From positions 9,554,489 through 9,618,488 of the forward strand of contig NC_039362.1 in NCBI RefSeq assembly GCF_003573695.1: DNA of 64,000 nucleotides, in the 5' to 3' direction. The position numbers and the translations under genes are program-made. The notes beneath the pieces are model-generated. The model saw nothing but the letters and a program-made list of their open reading frames with translations. It was not told where the DNA came from and ran no database searches. The first letter of the stretch is position 1. Each line of letters begins with the position of its first letter. Origin of the DNA: Papaver somniferum. Its lineage: Eukaryota; Streptophyta; Magnoliopsida; Ranunculales; Papaveraceae. Below, in pieces: positions 45,092 through 55,612 of this stretch.

Positions 45092-45703
45092 TCATGAGAT
45101 CATTCGTGGATTCGATCATGAAATCAGAGTAATACATTTATCTATTACCATCTCAATCATGAAATAGGAGTAATGAGATAAGATAGATTATTTTATAGGA
45201 ATTCAGTAGTGAATATGACATAGAATTTAATCTCTTGCGCATAGTCAGTGAAACCGCGAATGTTGCCGAAGTCCTGAAGACGTTATTGCTCTCAATCTTA
45301 CAGAGAACCGCCTGGGTCTATACACGATCTCTCTACATAGTCAGGGAACAGTGAGTGTCACCGACGTCCTGAAGGCGTTATTGCTCTCAATCTTACGGAG
45401 AACCGCCCAATCATTCTTCTATATAGAGGGGGGTCTCTCTCATGTAGTCAGGGAACAGTGAGTATCACCGACGTCCTGAAGCCGTTGTTGCTCTCAATCT
45501 TACGGAGAACCGCCCAATTATGTTATTCTACATAGCGGGCATGATGAAATGCCAGGGATCGAATGCTCAGCTAGTGGAGGCTTTTCGAAAACATATTCAT
45601 CATGGCTTCGTAAAATATGAATCGTTGCATGTATGAAAGCCGTGTCAAAAACATGCCTCATGATTTTACGGTTTTGCCCTTTGTTGAAAATCCACCATCT
45701 ACA
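45092..45703 (-). repeat. Element C 5' LTR (right copy), second part
   Basis: Resumes at TCATGAGATCATTCGTGG exactly where 29349 leaves off relative to the left LTR (17515 onward), and contains the about 104-bp tandem units. It ends CCACCATCTACA. Confidence 0.85.
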
Positions 45704-45708
45704 CTAGA

Positions 45709-46976
45709 TGTCTCCTTTATATAGCCTTTCAAATCAGGGTTTTTCCTTAGTTACAAAGCAATCAATATTCACCATTAGATGAAAACCTGATTTAGATTCA
45801 AGCTAATATTTCTCAACCGTTAGATCGAAAACTTAGCTTGTCATACACAAATGACTGTACGCTTCTAGGTTTGTTAACCGCACCCAAACGTGGAAATTGT
45901 TGGTTCAACAATAGTCTACCCAAAGAGGTTAACCATATGAGCGTTTCATACCAACCATGTTCTTCTTCACCAAAACTAGTTCAATTGACTCAAATGAACT
46001 AGTTAAGAGAGTTGTTCAATTGCAGGGAAATCTTATGTAACTGCACATGACACAATTGAAGCAAATATGATTTGATTCACTCGAATCGGTTCATGAACTT
46101 TAATAGCCACGGTTTGCAAATGCATTCCTTAGTCTTTTAAGATTAAGTTCAGAAATCATCTTTAGATATATAACCTTCTCAAGTTTGCAGACTAGGTTCG
46201 CGGACTTAAGACACCGGATAGAGTTTACAAACTCCAACAGAAATTCTCGGGTTCGAGAACTTCGCCGGTTCGCAGACTGGGTTCGCGGACTTGGCTCACG
46301 CAAGTAGTTTGTCAACTCCAGCAGAAATTCTCGGGTTTGAGAACTTCGACAGTTCGCGGACTGAGTTCGCGGACTTAACACTTGCCATAATTCCGGTTCT
46401 CTTGATCAACAAAGTTCGAAAACTTCGGTTCAAGGAATCCATTGGTTATGTAATCTAAACTCTCATTCCAATCATTGAAACATTCTTAGAGGATGTTATA
46501 TAGTTGTTACACTATTTCTCGTCAAAGCAATTTTCAAGGTGATTGAAACATTCATGACTTTTGTCACTAGGTAAAGATAAACTTGGTCGAAGCGAAAAGC
46601 TTACCAACACATATTTCGAAATATAGATAGGCGAGGTATACTCGGATCGAAATACCAAATGTGTATCATATAGTCTATATGTATAGCATACGACTTTTGT
46701 CTCAAAGAGTAGGAGATAGAAAAGATAGACTTTTGAGTGACAGATAAGTTCGAGTCTCCACATACCTTTTTGTCGAGAAGTTCCACCGGTTCCTTGAGTA
46801 GATCTTCTACTTGTATGATGAATCGCTATGAAGTCCTTGAGCTCAACTACACTTATTATCCTAGTCCGAGACTTAGCTATAAGAGACTAGAAATCAAGAC
46901 TTATAGTTTTGATCACTAACATTGACAAACATGTTTGAGATAGAAACGCATGCGAGTTTGACCGAGTTGTGCTCTA
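45709..46976 (-). repeat. Element E 5' LTR, 5'-terminal piece
   Basis: On the minus strand it starts TTAGAGCACAACTCGGTC and reaches a TATA box CTATATAAAG at 45715-45724. The terminal dinucleotide is altered or uncertain. The minus ORF at 46100-46381 is an effect of the tandem repeat below. Confidence 0.65.
46186..46382. repeat. Tandem repeat in E LTR, about 2 units
   Basis: Units of roughly 95 bp contain GACTGGGTTCGCGGACTT and CAGAAATTCTCGGGTTCGAG. Confidence 0.7.
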
Positions 46977-46989
46977 AATATGTTTAATC

Positions 46990-47617
46990 AATTTAACCAC
47001 GAAATCACATTATTCAATCTAGGTTGCTCAGTTGTTGCTAGGATTTGGATAAATTCATTTACCCCCTGCAATAACCTGCGAGCATTTCCCAGCTGCCCTT
47101 TTGTTTCTCCAACTTTTTCAGCCATTGGCCTCACTTCTTTACGAAAATCCTTCAAACAAGAAAACAGCTAACCTCAGAAATATGGTATTAAAGAATAAAA
47201 AATAGTACCTAGTGTCGTATATTTACCTCTAGATATATTGCGCAATCTTCAACCTGTTTGACCTTTTGCACCTTTTTACGTAGAGCTAGTTCAATCCAAA
47301 GCTTCTCATCCCAAGTGATTACATGCTCATATCCAGACATATTCTTGATACAAGGATGTCTATCACAGTATAGAAAATTCAAAGATGTCAAAACCAAATG
47401 AAAATGCAACGTATGGTTTAAGAATTTCCAACCAAGTTGTGAATATACCACTTGGGAGCTGCAGTCTTAAACCGTCCCACTGTTTTTGAATATTACGAAT
47501 ACGAAAGCAATTAGAAATATCACCATCTGGGAGCTTGAGTTGACGAATATGAGGATCATTCATACGAGTTCCCCAGATTTCTGCCCACTTTATAAGGAGA
47601 AAAGGAAACAAAATCAA
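46990..47617 (-). pseudogene. Unrecognised plant gene, three exons next to element E
   Basis: Minus-strand exons with plant splice signals. Exon a, about 47617-47455, reads DPHIRQLKLPDGDISNCFRI and KQWDGLRLQLPSG. Exon b, 47360-47226, after CTGTGATAG, reads HVITWDEKLWIELALRKKVQ. Exon c, from 47169, after GAGGTTAG, reads KDFRKEVRPMAEKVGETKGQ and meets a stop near the E boundary. The b-c junction is phase 0 (GAG/GTAAAT). The protein is charged and helical, and I do not recognise it. E begins within about 15 bases of the last readable codons, so the gene is probably cut by E. Confidence 0.5.
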
Positions 47618-47629
47618 TCCGACAGGAAA

Positions 47630-48040
47630 AATTATAAAATAAAATAAAATAGAATTTGATTTAGATTTTAGATTTTTTTATCCTTGCCAAATTGGGATAT
47701 ATCTTTAATTGGGGTATAACCATTTTGTTCCCATTCAAGGTAGTGTGCTAAGGGGTGTCTAAAAGATGCTAAAAGACCAAATTATCTTTTCTATTAATAC
47801 TATGCCGACTGATCACCCAGATAATTTTCAAAATATATCTTCAAAATTCTAATTCAAAAATTGAAAATCAAAACAAATAAAAAAATCCAAAATCAAAACA
47901 AAAACAAAAAAATAAAAATGTGGCTACGGGGGTTGAGATTGGGTATAATGTTGTACCCAATCTCAAACCGAGTACAAATTTATACGTGGTTTGAGATTGG
48001 GGACAAAATGATACCCAATCTCAAATCTTGTATAATTCCA
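47630..48040. other. A/T-rich spacer with two hairpins
   Basis: No gene is seen. At 47933-47980 and 47989-48030, TGAGATTGGG(G/T)A pairs with TACCCAATCTCA, giving two adjacent inverted repeats. Confidence 0.6.
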
Positions 48041-48044
48041 TATT

Positions 48045-48381
48045 TCTAGCATCAGTCGGCAGGTACTTTTTGTCGACCTTGCCGACTAATATTAGTTGAC
48101 AGGGTTTTTTGTTGACCTTGCTGACTGGTATTAGTCGGTATCTTTCTAGGTTGAATATTGTGACGACTTTTCACCTCTGAAATTAGCATTTGCAAGGTAT
48201 TTATCCTTCTAACTTGTCGACTATAGTTTGGTCGACAGGTTATGAAATAATACCTTGTCGACTAATCATGCATTTGTAACACCTATTTCCGTATGTCAAA
48301 AATCTTATAGTCGGCAGGGTATTTTTTGTCGACCTTGTCGGCTACAAGCCGGCTAAAAAATCAATAAAATGCCGACTAGTG
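48045..48381. mobile_element. Possible CACTA-derived short element (hairpin cluster)
   Basis: Four units of about 40 bp, each with GTCGGCAGG-type and CCTTGCCGAC-type arms, lie near 48053, 48093, 48231 and 48312. The right end reads GCCGACTAGTG, i.e. CACTAGTCGGC inverted, the hallmark end of CACTA transposons. The left end CATCAGTCGGC is only similar, and no 3-bp duplication was confirmed. Confidence 0.4.
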
Positions 48382-48394
48382 AAGGTAAGAAATC

Positions 48395-49430
48395 ACCCTA
48401 CTACCACTACTTATTCCACCACCACATTATCGTCACCACTCCACCAGTCTCAACAATACCCACCACCATTATCCCCACCGCCGATCCACCACCATCACCC
48501 ACCATCACAACCACCATTAATGCTTACTGATATGGTTAATATCAAATAAATTTATTGTGTATCAACAAAAATATATTCATTTGATTAATTAAAGAAACAT
48601 TTAACATGAAATTTTAATTGAACATTTATTATTAAATGACGGTAGATTTATGTTCTGCAAGTATAAATTTGATCGTTCTTTATCTAGCCTAATTTGTCTA
48701 AACTTTGTTTTGTATTCTGGAAATGTAATCAATTTTATTTTAATACTAAAAACCATGATTTATTCGATCAGGTACTATAAATATCTGGGATCCCATTTGG
48801 GTGATCCAGCAGTCATGATCATACTATCTTATATGATTTAGTATCTTCCTCAAAATATTTGTGTTTTTCCTTACCAGTTGTGCTAAAGCAGCCAACTACA
48901 TCTATCACAATAAAATTTTGCTCATTTTGTGAAGACACAAAACTATTATTGTCCACTACTATTCACTAACATCCACCACCATAAATAAAAACCAGCCACA
49001 CCCACTATTTTTTCCACCACCAGTAATGTTACCACCTCCACCACTCACAAATACCCGTCACCGTTTCCACCACTCACTGCTTGCCACCATTAAAAATTAT
49101 TAATATAATTTTTAATCGGGGTCATTGTAGTACAATGGTAAAGTCATTGCGTGATGATACAAGTTACCTGAGTTCGAAACTCGCCAGCACCAAATTCTTT
49201 ACCGACTCCGATCAATATATATATTAAATGAACACTTATCATGAAAAATAAATTAATCATTCATCATGAGAAATTAATAGGACACTAATTAATAAAGTAT
49301 TTATAATGGTTAGTTGAAAAAACTACGGCTATAGATTTATCCCTCCTAGACAAATCTTGGTCGCTCTTTATCTAGCCTAACTTAGCCAAGCTTTTTTTTG
49401 TATTCTACTAGGTTAGTTATACAAATGGTG
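48395..49430. repeat. Diverged tandem duplication (CCACCA-rich part plus A/T-rich part)
   Basis: Two copies, about 48395-48780 and 48955-49430, share a CCACCA-rich stretch followed by an A/T-rich stretch ending CTTTATCTAGCCTAA and TTTTGTATTCT. The second copy holds the tRNA-like sequence. No gene is supported. Confidence 0.5.
49118..49192 (+). other. tRNA-like sequence, possible SINE head
   Basis: It has an A-box-like TAGTACAATGGTA and a B-box-like GAGTTCGAAACTC at tRNA spacing, beginning GGGGTCATTG. The acceptor stem pairs poorly and the anticodon arm is not normal, so it is not called a tRNA gene. A SINE 3' body cannot be delimited. Confidence 0.4.
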
Positions 49431-49643
49431 ATAAAGATGTTGCTGAAAATTCATAGTACTTGTTGGAGACATTTGGGGATCATTAATTAGGCGAGATTGA
49501 ACCTAAAAATAATTGTTATTTGATGCTTTTGATTTATGACGTATTTGTTTAGTTTTGATTATGTTGATTTATATTTTGATTCCCAAGGTTATAGTAATTC
49601 ACATACTTAGAATTTTGAACAGTTATCCCTGCTATAATATTTG

Positions 49644-49760
49644 GTGGATATTTTTATGTACTATGAATGATTTGAGTGGATATTTTGATGTACTGCAAAT
49701 GAGTTAAGTGGATTTTTTGGTGTATTTTGAATGAGTTGGGTGGATATTTGGTTCTTGATT
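49644..49760 (+). repeat. 32-bp minisatellite, about 3.5 copies
   Basis: Units begin GTGGATATTTT and end AATGAGTTAA or a variant. Another GTGGATATTTGGTTC copy is at 50097. Confidence 0.7.
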
Positions 49761-50156
49761 GAGTAACATTCTCCGGTATATTAGTTCCTAACATATACAT
49801 CCTTGTCTTGGCTGATTAGAATTGCACCATTTTTTGTGTTGTAGGCTAGAGGAATAAGAGCCTTGACGATAGTTTCCATGCTCTCCAAACATTGATCATT
49901 CGCAAGAACTTGTTAACAAAAACTTCAAGGAGTAGTTCTGCTGGTTTGAGGTTTGAGAAATTTTGTTTTTCTTTGCGGTAGGAATTGCTTTTATTTCCTT
50001 GTTTTCTTACTAATTTCGTAGTACATATTTGCATCTACTGATTTCACAGATTGACCGTAGTGGTTTCGCAGTACATATATTTCCTTTACTGATTGAGTGG
50101 ATATTTGGTTCCTCGAGACAGTTGTTCTTAGTAGTTCTTATTGATGGTATTTTCAA
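49761..50156. other. Unassigned spacer
   Basis: Moderately A/T-rich. GTTGTAG at about 49838 could be a splice acceptor, but no reading frame supports an exon. Confidence 0.4.
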
Positions 50157-50163
50157 TGATGTT

Positions 50164-51672
50164 TGATGTAGTTTTTTAAGTGGTAGTAAAGTTCGTTCAA
50201 CTCTAATTGTGTAGACTCGATTTTAGACTCAAATTAAGATAGAAAACTTAAAAAGAAATTGTATTCAAGATTATAAAAAGCACTGAGACTCATTCCACCA
50301 ATCTCCAATTTTTATGTGATTTAATCTAGTCAATATTTATGCAACCCTTTACGTTTAAAGTGATTCTAATATTTTCACCTAGACAAATAGATTCTCAAAA
50401 CAATAGTTGTAAATCGAAAGCATGGACCATCAAAAGACTTAACCTAAGCATGACCCATCAATTAAGAACAAAACCACTTAATCAGAACCATATATTCAAT
50501 TTCAGTTCAGTGCAAATAATCATAAAAGAATTGCAAAAATTAAATTAAATAGAATTTACCACATAATAATTGGAAAAATGGCTTCCTCCGTCGCCTCAAC
50601 AATGGGGTTTAGCTCCTCATGTTATTCACGTGCTCGAAATAGGTGTTCATAGCTCAAAAGTGTGAAAAATAAGAGAAAGCTAATAAAGCAGCGTGTTTGT
50701 AACAGTTGTAATCGTTACAAAACGCACCGTCACAGAAAGCACTGTTACAGAGAAATACTAACAGTAATAATTGTTGCAGACTGTTACAGGAACGATAGAA
50801 AATATATGTTGTTGAATAAAAGACTGCTCTGAAGGGTTTAATGTTCTTCGTGTTCTTCAGCAGCAACATCAGAACTCGACTTCCTGCAACTTCGATTTCT
50901 CGACTCTGTGGTGTTCTAAACTTTCCCCAAACTGTCTGACCTTCTTCCTTGAACTCCCAACAACTTATATATATCCAACAAAGCGATTTAATCTCCCCAA
51001 AACTCCTCGAAATTTCTTCTTTCCTTCCTTGGCAGTTACGGCAATAATCTCTTCCCAAAATTGTTTCACACGTTTCTGAGCTTTCCAACTTATCTCAAAC
51101 TCTTCCTTAGATAGATATGTATCTTTGGGAAGAGTTTCTTTCCTTTAGTCTTCCTGGAATTCCAAAAATAAGTCCAACAACAAACCGTGTATAACTTGAC
51201 TTCTATTTCTTTTTCCGGTTATTCTAGCCAATTTGGGTTCAAACAAAAGACTTCACCAGGCCTGTTTAGGCCTAGGGAGTAAACCCAATCAATTTCAGCC
51301 ATTGAATCGCTCTGGAACTCGATCGAATCATCACCCAAAAATCATGCAGACGTGAACAAAATTTTCCCGCCAATTTTTTTATTTGAATTTGGGAAGAAAG
51401 TGACCTCCCCCTTATCTGTGGCTGGTCTCCCTTTAGCAGATGCCTGGAAATGGGTCACCCCTTAGTAATTAGGTTACCCCTTATCCAAAGTGAGAGTCTG
51501 TATAGTAATTTTCTCCCACGAGCACAAAAACCACGTTTTTAGCCAATTTCGCCGCAAAAGCTTATTTCTCCAAAAATAACTACAGGGACATAAAAAGCCA
51601 TAATAAATATAAAATCGAGCACTTATAATATATACAATTGATATTATATAAGACACAAAAATGTGCCTATCA
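50164..51672 (-). repeat. Element F 3' LTR
   Basis: 1509 bp, highly similar to the right copy. A TATA-like TATATATAAG on the minus strand lies near 50963-50972. It contains repeated TGTTACA-type motifs near 50698-50790. The minus ORFs at 50654-51088 and 51474-51683 recur in the other LTR and match no family. Confidence 0.85.
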
Positions 51673-51690
51673 AATACCCCCAAAATTATT
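51673..51690 (-). promoter_or_regulatory. Polypurine tract of element F
   Basis: On the minus strand TAATTTTGGGGGTATT lies directly before the LTR start TGATAGGCAC. Confidence 0.75.
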
Positions 51691-52227
51691 ATTTTCTAGT
51701 CCTCGAGCAAATCAAATAGAAAATAAAATCCTAACTCACTGTCGCAGGAATCGTCGATTGCATTTAGCGTATGCAATAAGCCTTTAAACCCCTAGGTGTC
51801 CCTAGTGGACGAGTTATAGTCTCGGGAGGGCTTACCAGAGATACACCCACAAAACCTTTACTCCAGACCCTAACTATCTACGCAGAACCTTGGAAGGCAC
51901 TAAAGAATCTCCTTGGTTGGCATACTTATTGGTTACAATAGGAAGTACCCTGATGCGAAATTCCAATTGTTGTACACGAGTTTGCACTCAAGCATACTAA
52001 AATTCATATATAAGCGACAAAGCTCTACTCAGATAGTCGCACTGTGGACATTAATATCCGGAGTCAAAACTAATCACATGGATAGATCAAGAAGATGGAT
52101 ATAGAAAAACATAGATGGTTTTGATGTTTACTAAGTGAACGGCGTTTCCCATATCTGTCTGAAGGCCTCCGCCAAAAATGAACCTATCCTAATGGATTGA
52201 GATACTGGTCTGACTAATATCAGCACA

Positions 52228-52305
52228 ACTGGCATATACAAGGGAACCAGTGATCGATAATCCTAATTCTAGTTCAACACAACTGGCATATACAAGGGAA
52301 CCAGT
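52228..52305 (-). repeat. Pair of hairpin repeats in element F 3' region
   Basis: Two near-identical units at 52228-52251 and 52282-52305 have arms ACTGG and CCAGT around CATATACAAGGGAA. They lie between the internal purine motif and the polypurine tract, as the five hairpins do in A. The rest of 51690-52760 shows only T-rich tracts. Confidence 0.7.
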
Positions 52306-52762
52306 GGTCGAATTTATTCACTGAATTTTTTATTTATTTATTTTTCCAGCTTTTTCGTTTCATTCATTTTTTTTTGATCCGTTTGGTCTAATTGGTCTGG
52401 TCTTTTTTTTCTTTTTCTTTGTAACTCAATCACTCTAATTCACCCTAGCATTGGTAACAACTTGAATCGTGGGCCCCACCTATCACTTAGAGAAACATGG
52501 TTTAAAAACAAAACAAAATAAAAATAGAAGTGAAAAGGACTCAACGAGATATGGTGAAACTATCATGTTATTTCTAACACCTGAGCTCTGTGCTTTTATG
52601 AATAGACTCTTCTAGATGTTTTCATCTAATCAGATTGGTTCCCCAACTCCTACGATCAAAATGCTTCCATCCACTTAGATTAGTTAGTGCAATCCTTAAT
52701 AGGCATAAATTTCTAGGTTCTGGAGTTTATTTATTCATACTGCAACTAAAAAGTTTCTCCCA

Positions 52763-52797
52763 TACCCCCAAACTTAAATATAACATTGTCCTCAATG
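52763..52797 (-). promoter_or_regulatory. Internal polypurine-like motif of element F
   Basis: On the minus strand CATTGAGGACAATGT, then ATATTTAAGTTTGGGGGTAT, close to the motif of A at 1997-2030. Confidence 0.55.
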
Positions 52798-52937
52798 TTC
52801 TAAAGATAAAATTAAAAGCATGAACAAGGAGAAACTGTTACCATTTGAAGCAGAAGAGATAAGGAAAGATATTACCATGTTGCATGAGATTGGGTTACCT
52901 CCCAAAAAGTGCTAAATTTAAAGTCTTCAGCCAGACG

Positions 52938-53273
52938 TCAAATACCACAAAATGGATAATTACCTTTCAAATCATATATCAATAGTCGAAACAACTGTGG
53001 GTCAACAAGAGCAAATAAAATTGCCACAATTATCAGACAACTGTACCAAATCAGAAAAATGAACAGACATAGCACATCCTCATCCAAGGTTTCCTGCAAG
53101 ATAACTGGGTTTTTCTGTTGTGCCCATTTGGGCTTCATATGAGTGTCTTGACAAATTGACTCATTCGAACAACAAGTCTTTAGAATTTCCTCCTGGACAA
53201 TATCAGGAGGATCTGGTTGCAGAGTCAGAAGTGACTCAATTAATACCTCAGGTACACTAGGCTCGAATACCAA
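52938..53273 (-). CDS. Element F hydrophobic-tail ORF with VDPQLF motif
   Basis: A 111-codon frame directly after protease, in another frame. The end has a predicted membrane segment (LCLFIFLIWYSCLIIVAILF) followed by ALVDPQLFRLLIYDL. The VDPQLF part recurs in A. The first 60 residues are acidic with Cys residues. It may be the end of the gag-protease protein after a frameshift, or a separate small membrane protein. Function is not known to me. Confidence 0.5.
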   Translation of the reverse strand: MVFEPSVPEVLIESLLTLQPDPPDIVQEEILKTCCSNESICQDTHMKPKWAQQKNPVILQETLDEDVLCLFIFLIWYSCLIIVAILFALVDPQLFRLLIYDLKGNYPFCGI

Positions 53274-53284
53274 GTTAGGGACTT

Positions 53285-55612
53285 CTAATGGGGATATTGA
53301 CCATTACTACCCCCAAACTTAGGGTAGTCAGTATTCTCGGACAAACCTCTAACTATTGCTTGAATTTCTGGATCCTCAGAGTCTTTAAAATACTCAAGAG
53401 CTTCTTCTAGTTCAAAAGATTGGTCACCTAACTGACTTAAGAGAATTTCCTCATCAAGTTCATCTAAGGAATCACCAAATAAAGTGTCGTCCCAATTATC
53501 CTGAGTTAGATCCTGAACTAAAGTGCTAATCATATTCACTTCCTCTAAATCGTCATAAGGTTGTCTATTAACATTAAAGACATTTAGTTCAGTGGTCATA
53601 TTACCAAAGGATATGTTCATAAGTCCGGTCCTACAGTTGATGACAGCGTTAGCTGTGGCTAAAAATGGGCGACCTAAAATCACCTGTATTTGAGCACTAG
53701 GATCCTGAACAGGCTGAGTATCTAGAACAATGAAATCCACTGGATAAATAAATTTATCAACCTCAATCAGAACATCATCTATGACACCACGAGGTACTTT
53801 GACAGACCTATCAGCTAATTGCAATGTCATTTTAGTCGGTTTCAACTTTCCAAGACCTAGCTGGTTGTATACATGATAAGAGAGTAAGTTCACACTAGCT
53901 CCTAAGTCAAGCAATGCCTTATCTACTGAATAATTACCAATCACACAAGATATGGTGGGGCATCCAGGATCTTTATACTTAGGGGTTGTTTAGTTTAGAA
54001 TGATTGAACTTACCTGACCAACTAAAAAGGCTTTCTTATGGACATTAAGCTTACGCTTTCGTGTACAAAGGTCCTTAAGGAACTTGGCATAAGCAGGCAT
54101 ATGCCTAATTGCTTCTAATAAAGGGATGTTAATGTTTACCTGCTTAAATATCTCTAGTATTTCGTTGAAAGTCGACTCTCTCTTTGTTGGAGCTAACAAC
54201 TGTGGATATGGGGCTTTGGGTACAAAATGAGACCTGTCGGGAACCACATTGGCATCACTAGAAATTTTATCGATTTCTTCAGTTAGTGGCTCCTTCTGGG
54301 GCTCATCTTGGGAACTATAAGGTGGATCTACAGTATGTCCACTATTAGGCATGGCTACCTTATTGTCTATCGTTTTACCACTCCTAAGGGTTGTGACAGA
54401 ATTCACTTGATTAAATGTTTTATCTCCTCTAGGATTGGGTATCGGTTGACTAGGGAATTTACCTTTTTCTCTTAGAGACTCATTGATCATACTAACCTGG
54501 TCTTTCAATTCAGAAATGGCATGACTATGTTCTTGTCCTATACTATTACTAGCTTCTATGCTTTGTGAAAGCAATTGACACATATTTTCAGTATTTTGAA
54601 TAAACGAGGTGAGAGTTTCCTATAGACTTAAGATTTTATTATCATACTGATTCTGAAACTGAGATGATCCTGAAGTATTCTTAGTATAGCCAAAACCTGA
54701 GGGAACATTAGAATTACTAAACTGACCTTGGTCCTTAGACCATGAAAGGTTCGGATGGTTTCTCCAACCAGGATTATAGGTTTCTGAATATGGGTCAAAC
54801 TTTTGATGGTGATCAAGTCTAGTGTCATTATCATAAAGAGCATTGGATCGCTCTTCAATAGTCTATCCTTCCCAAAAAGGCTCTACTCTACCACTAGTGT
54901 GACCCAATTCTAAGGCTTCTAACCTTTTTGCTATAGCAACAATTTTGGCATCTGATTCATAGCCTTCTTCTACCCTATTAAAATTTCCTCTACCTAGAAG
55001 AATTGTTCTCTTGGGGTCCCTACAATATTCCCATTGCTGGGCTTTTTCGGCGATTTCATTCAAAAATTTCATCGCCGCATCAACAGTTTGGTTTTCAAAA
55101 CCACCAGTGCATAGAGACTCAACCATGGTTGTTGTCGAATAATCTAAAACCTCATGACGAGGACATTGGGATAATAAGTCATTGAACCTTTCCAAATACC
55201 TATATAACGATTCTCCCTCCTGTTCAGAAAATGTGCAGATTTGCGTCCTAATAGACGATGTTTTGTGCCTAGGGCAAAACTTGTTCAAAAAGGCAGATGT
55301 AAGTTGTTCATATGTTTCTATTGAACCGGAAGCCAAACTATATAGCCATGATTTGGCTTTATCTTTCAGGGAAAAAGGAAATAACCTAAGTTTCAAAGCA
55401 TCATCATCAAGGTCTCTAATCTTTAGGGTACTACAAATTTCCTCAAAGTCCCTAACATGGAAGTATGGGCTTTCATTTTCTTTCCCTAAAAAGATTGGGA
55501 GCATCTGTAGGGTTCCAGGCCTAAGTTCATAACATGCTTCAGTTTCAGCTAACCTGATACAAGAGGGACGAGTAGTCCTAGTAGGATTCAACAGAGCTTT
55601 TAAAGTTTCCAT
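53285..55612 (-). pseudogene. Element F gag-protease polyprotein (three in-frame stops)
   Basis: All four open segments are in one frame from ATG 55612: gag to 54863, a linker, a second part (54583-53990) and protease (53944-53285), separated only by stop codons near 54863, 54610 and 53990. Gag shows ESPYFHVRDFEEICSTLKIR, LFPFSLKDKAKSWLYSLASG, FLNKFCPRHKT and LYRYLERFNDLLSQCPRH, a Retrotrans_gag core. Protease has ALLDLGASVNLLSYHVY (DLG in place of DTG, usual in Athila relatives) and VILGRPFLATANAVI. No polymerase follows. Confidence 0.85.

Larger units (their letters stand above)
14596..45703 (-). mobile_element. Element C: Tat-like Ty3/gypsy element carrying an antisense PMD gene
   Basis: A minus-strand element with LTRs at 14596-18236 and 26447-29349 plus 45092-45703. 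The right LTR is split by element D. Without D it is about 15.4 kb. Its own-strand order is LTR, tRNA-Arg-like primer site, gag, protease, a chimeric patch, integrase tail, purine tract, LTR; reverse transcriptase, RNase H and most of integrase are deleted. Between integrase and the 3' LTR lies a plus-strand (antisense) multi-exon gene with a plant mobile domain. The flanks ATAGA and CTAGA are the likely duplication. Confidence 0.85.
1..46976 (-). mobile_element. Element E: copia-type LTR element, internal region and split 5' LTR, host of the nest
   Basis: Read on the minus strand, this is an LTR starting TGTTAGAGCA near 46976 and ending near 5060. It is followed by an initiator-tRNA-Met type primer site at 5043-5057 and an internal region that leaves the window at base 1. 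The LTR is interrupted by B and C (with D), and the internal region by A. Removing these restores about 2.4 kb of LTR. The other LTR is outside the window. The copia assignment rests on the primer site and on an LTR block shared with element H, not on a pol gene, since none is visible here. It is the oldest layer of the nest, because A, B and C all lie within it. Confidence 0.75.

Noticed and set aside
46100..46381. 93-codon minus ORF with repeated LSPRTQSAN-like residues
   Set aside because: Produced by the tandem repeat within the E LTR.
49118..49192. A functional tRNA gene
   Set aside because: The acceptor stem has mismatches, the anticodon arm is too short and no plausible anticodon loop forms; kept only as a tRNA-like sequence.
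50654..51088. 144-codon minus ORF in the F LTR
   Set aside because: The copy in the other LTR (57254-57586) is truncated by frame changes; it lies over the promoter and leader and has no domain.
52938..53273. Retroviral-type envelope gene
   Set aside because: Too short, with only one membrane segment and no signal peptide or fusion-type layout; no reason to call it envelope.
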